In this document: piece by piece, positions 62,296 to 64,000 of the stretch | Layout of the letters: each line of letters begins with the position of its first letter | Numbering within the stretch: the first letter of the stretch is position 1 | Source: Chryseobacterium soldanellicola | Lineage (GTDB): Bacteria > Bacteroidota > Bacteroidia > Flavobacteriales > Weeksellaceae | DNA: 64,000 nucleotides | Direction: 5' to 3' | Assembly: GCF_900100115.1 (NCBI RefSeq) | Contig: NZ_FNKL01000001.1 | Coordinates: forward strand, 1 to 64,000 | Made by a program: the position numbers and the translations under genes | Notes under the pieces: model-generated | Told to the model about the DNA's origin: nothing | The model's database searches: none | What the model saw: only the letters and a program-made list of their open reading frames with translations

Positions 62296-63458
62296 TACTG
62301 ACCCAGTTTTTTAAATATTTTATCAAACTCTTCAACTTGATTTTTTTTACCGTAATTATTGACAATCAACGACTTTCCGTTGTTTGCAATGAATTGGTAT
62401 AACTTTCTGTCATGATAAAGCTTATGGACATACTCGTAATAATCATCTACATTATTATGAGTCGTGATATAGCCCGTGAAGTTGTGTAAAATGTAATCGG
62501 TCACGCCACCCACAGGATTGGCGATAACGGGCATTTCAAAAGCCAGGGCTTCCATGATAACACGCGGTAAGCCTTCAGTATCAGACGGATGTATTAAAAT
62601 ATCGCTGTTTTTAAAAATGCTGTAAGGATCTTTTTGATTCAGAAGAATCTCTACATTATCTTCAAGCTTAGCCTGAATAATTTCACTTCGGATCTTTTTC
62701 AAAAAATTCTCTGAAACAGGCGTATCATAAACGGCACCCATTAAGATCATTTTGAAATTAATATTATTGTCTTTTAATCTTTTTGCCAGGGAAATTGACA
62801 CATCCTGTCCTTTTGCCGGTAAAAAGCCTCCGCAATGTAAAATGACCATAGGATCATTCTCCTCACGTTTTTTTTTTCCGTTTCTGTATTGTTCAACTTT
62901 TGTTAAATCAATGGCATTCGGTACTACAAAAATCTTTTCCAAAGGCGCTAAACCTCCTGTATAAATCGCCTGTCTTGTAGATTGAGATACTCCGATAAAA
63001 TAATCAGAATTATATTTAAACATTAATTTTTTAAGAAAACCGATAGAATTATACGCGAACCATCCTCTTGCAAAATAGGCTATCTTATAATCCTTCCCTT
63101 TTCTTAAGATAGAATTGGTTTTAATATTATTAACAATTACTACGTCGGGTTTAAAGGTCTTCTGAAAACTTTTAAACTCCTTTTTCAGCCTAAACCAGTC
63201 TGATAAAAACAAGGTGATATTTACAAATATCTTGACCGGATTTTTGGAGCTGAAAATCGCAATCGGGGTATCATTCTTTTTTAATATCCTGATTGAGATA
63301 CCATTAGCTTTTACATCATCGACAAATTCGCTGCAATTACCCCAGAAATCTACGATAACCGAATTATGTCCCTCATCATTTAATCTTTTAGCCAATTCTA
63401 TGGTACTCTTACGTGCACCTCCATGAATTTGAACGGCTTCAAGGAAAATTATATTCAT
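62295..63458 (-). CDS. Glycosyltransferase family 4
   Basis: A 387-residue GT-B enzyme. HGGARKSTIELAKRLNDEGH (13-32) is the acceptor-side start of GT4 proteins, and the donor half has LHCGGFLPAKGQDVSISLAK and the retaining-transferase motif HPSDTEGLPRVIMEALAFEMPVIA. It is the first gene of the operon segment fully inside the window and overlaps the GT2 gene by one base. About 360 non-coding bases precede it. Donor sugar unknown. Confidence 0.9.
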   Translation of the reverse strand: MNIIFLEAVQIHGGARKSTIELAKRLNDEGHNSVIVDFWGNCSEFVDDVKANGISIRILKKNDTPIAIFSSKNPVKIFVNITLFLSDWFRLKKEFKSFQKTFKPDVVIVNNIKTNSILRKGKDYKIAYFARGWFAYNSIGFLKKLMFKYNSDYFIGVSQSTRQAIYTGGLAPLEKIFVVPNAIDLTKVEQYRNGKKKREENDPMVILHCGGFLPAKGQDVSISLAKRLKDNNINFKMILMGAVYDTPVSENFLKKIRSEIIQAKLEDNVEILLNQKDPYSIFKNSDILIHPSDTEGLPRVIMEALAFEMPVIANPVGGVTDYILHNFTGYITTHNNVDDYYEYVHKLYHDRKLYQFIANNGKSLIVNNYGKKNQVEEFDKIFKKLGQ

Positions 63459-63818
63459 TTTTTATATCACTTTCATTATTTATTATTGTCATAAGATAAA
63501 AATCGGTTATAGTTTTTTTAAGCTGACATGAATCAATAATTACAATTATTTAAAGGATATGAATCCTGAAAATGCTGTTATATTTTTATTAATGAAGATG
63601 ATTTTTTTTCAGATCTGTGTGTTCAGATATCTATAGTAATGAAATAAAATTATTCCGAAAAAAACACAATTATATTAACATATTGCAATATAATTATATT
63701 TTATATTCATATATTTCTATATTTAAATCAAATATACAAAAAAAATAATAAATCACATCTTATAGAATAAATTTTAAGGCTGGATATCCGTAACACACTG
63801 ATACTTATCAGACAAACA
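63459..63818. other. AT-rich intergenic region upstream of the glycosyltransferase operon
   Basis: 360 bases, very AT-rich, with no gene. TATATTTG on the minus strand (63736-63729) fits a -7 box for the operon but no TTTG is seen at the -33 distance. Nothing else is recognised. Confidence 0.45.
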
Positions 63819-64000
63819 TTAATATGTTAACGAAAATTCATTTAAGAAGCTTTCTATAATCTCAAATTCAAGATTAACCCTGGCTTCGTTCCAATTTAAA
63901 TCTGTATCGTAAAAACCTACACACTGATCATACACATAAGGCTGAAAACCGTAGCTGATCTCCACCACCAGCGGCTGGTCTTCGGCATTAAATATAAAAT
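63819..64000 (-). CDS. C-terminal end of an uncharacterised protein, possibly ATP-grasp type (cut by window edge)
   Basis: A leftward frame enters from beyond 64000 and ends at the TAA at 63819-63821; 59 residues are readable. They include FNAEDQPLVVEISYGFQP, then YDQCVGFYDTDLNWNEARVN and a helical end. The VEISYGF and GFYDTDLNW pattern resembles the tail of ATP-grasp proteins found in polysaccharide clusters, in which VEISYGF follows metal-binding residues. The fragment is too short for certainty. It probably belongs to the same surface-glycan locus. Confidence 0.6.
   Translation of the reverse strand, partial: FIFNAEDQPLVVEISYGFQPYVYDQCVGFYDTDLNWNEARVNLEFEIIESFLNEFSLTY

Overview
The window looks like a chromosomal segment of a Flavobacteriia member, most likely Chryseobacterium or a close relative. 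This is an inference from four things: AT-rich DNA; promoters of the Bacteroidetes type (TTTG, about 19 nt, TAnnTTTG) where I could place them; SusC/FecA-type TonB receptors with CarboxypepD_reg N-termini; and secreted proteins with type IX secretion (T9SS) sorting tails. No rRNA, CRISPR array or complete insertion sequence is visible.

Layout. 1-4.1 kb: type I restriction-modification genes (start of hsdS, then hsdM), a tRNA-Ser(UGA), and a membrane-anchored DUF4041/GIY-YIG protein. 4.2-8.1 kb: a TonB receptor followed by a beta-propeller phytase. 8.3-11.6 kb: an MprF-type lysyl-phosphatidylglycerol synthase overlapping a VirJ/AcvB-like lipoprotein. 11.7-12.9 kb: a GH88 glucuronyl hydrolase. 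13.2-19.9 kb: a five-gene operon with a sugar-dehydrogenase-like small subunit, a GMC flavoprotein with a three-cysteine Fe-S pattern, a VioB/RebD-type ferritin-like protein and two paralogous proteins of unknown function; an esterase follows. 21-24.5 kb: di-haem peroxidase, SDR with a non-canonical active site, two DNA glycosylases. 24.6-34.6 kb: an ECF sigma/FecR/TonB-receptor regulon with surface lipoproteins, a T9SS protein and an S41 protease. 34.8 kb: a second tRNA-Ser(UGA) lying inverted to the first, with the same promoter.

35-49 kb: hypothetical and outer-membrane proteins; a four-gene leftward operon (two small membrane proteins, two HTH proteins) facing a tyrosine recombinase across a roughly 226-bp segment bounded by 19-bp inverted repeats and holding one outward promoter (a candidate invertible switch); a cNMP-domain histidine kinase, a response regulator fused to a thioredoxin-reductase-like flavoprotein without redox cysteines, and a UBP zinc finger; a flavin reductase; a large T9SS pectate-lyase-like protein; a solitary lpxD.

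49-64 kb: two serine hydrolases, HxlR regulator/thiolase and TetR/MFS pairs with recognisable palindromic operators, then a leftward surface-polysaccharide operon (PglE-, PglD- and PglC-like proteins, two GT4 and one GT2 glycosyltransferases, a pyruvyl transferase, and the tail of an uncharacterised ORF beyond the window edge).

The strongest candidates for undescribed biology are the inverted-repeat switch at 38.6-38.9 kb, the oxidoreductase/ferritin-like operon at 13.2-19.9 kb, and the kinase/flavoprotein-regulator/zinc-finger unit at 40.3-43.7 kb. All family assignments come from reading motifs by eye; no database search was run.
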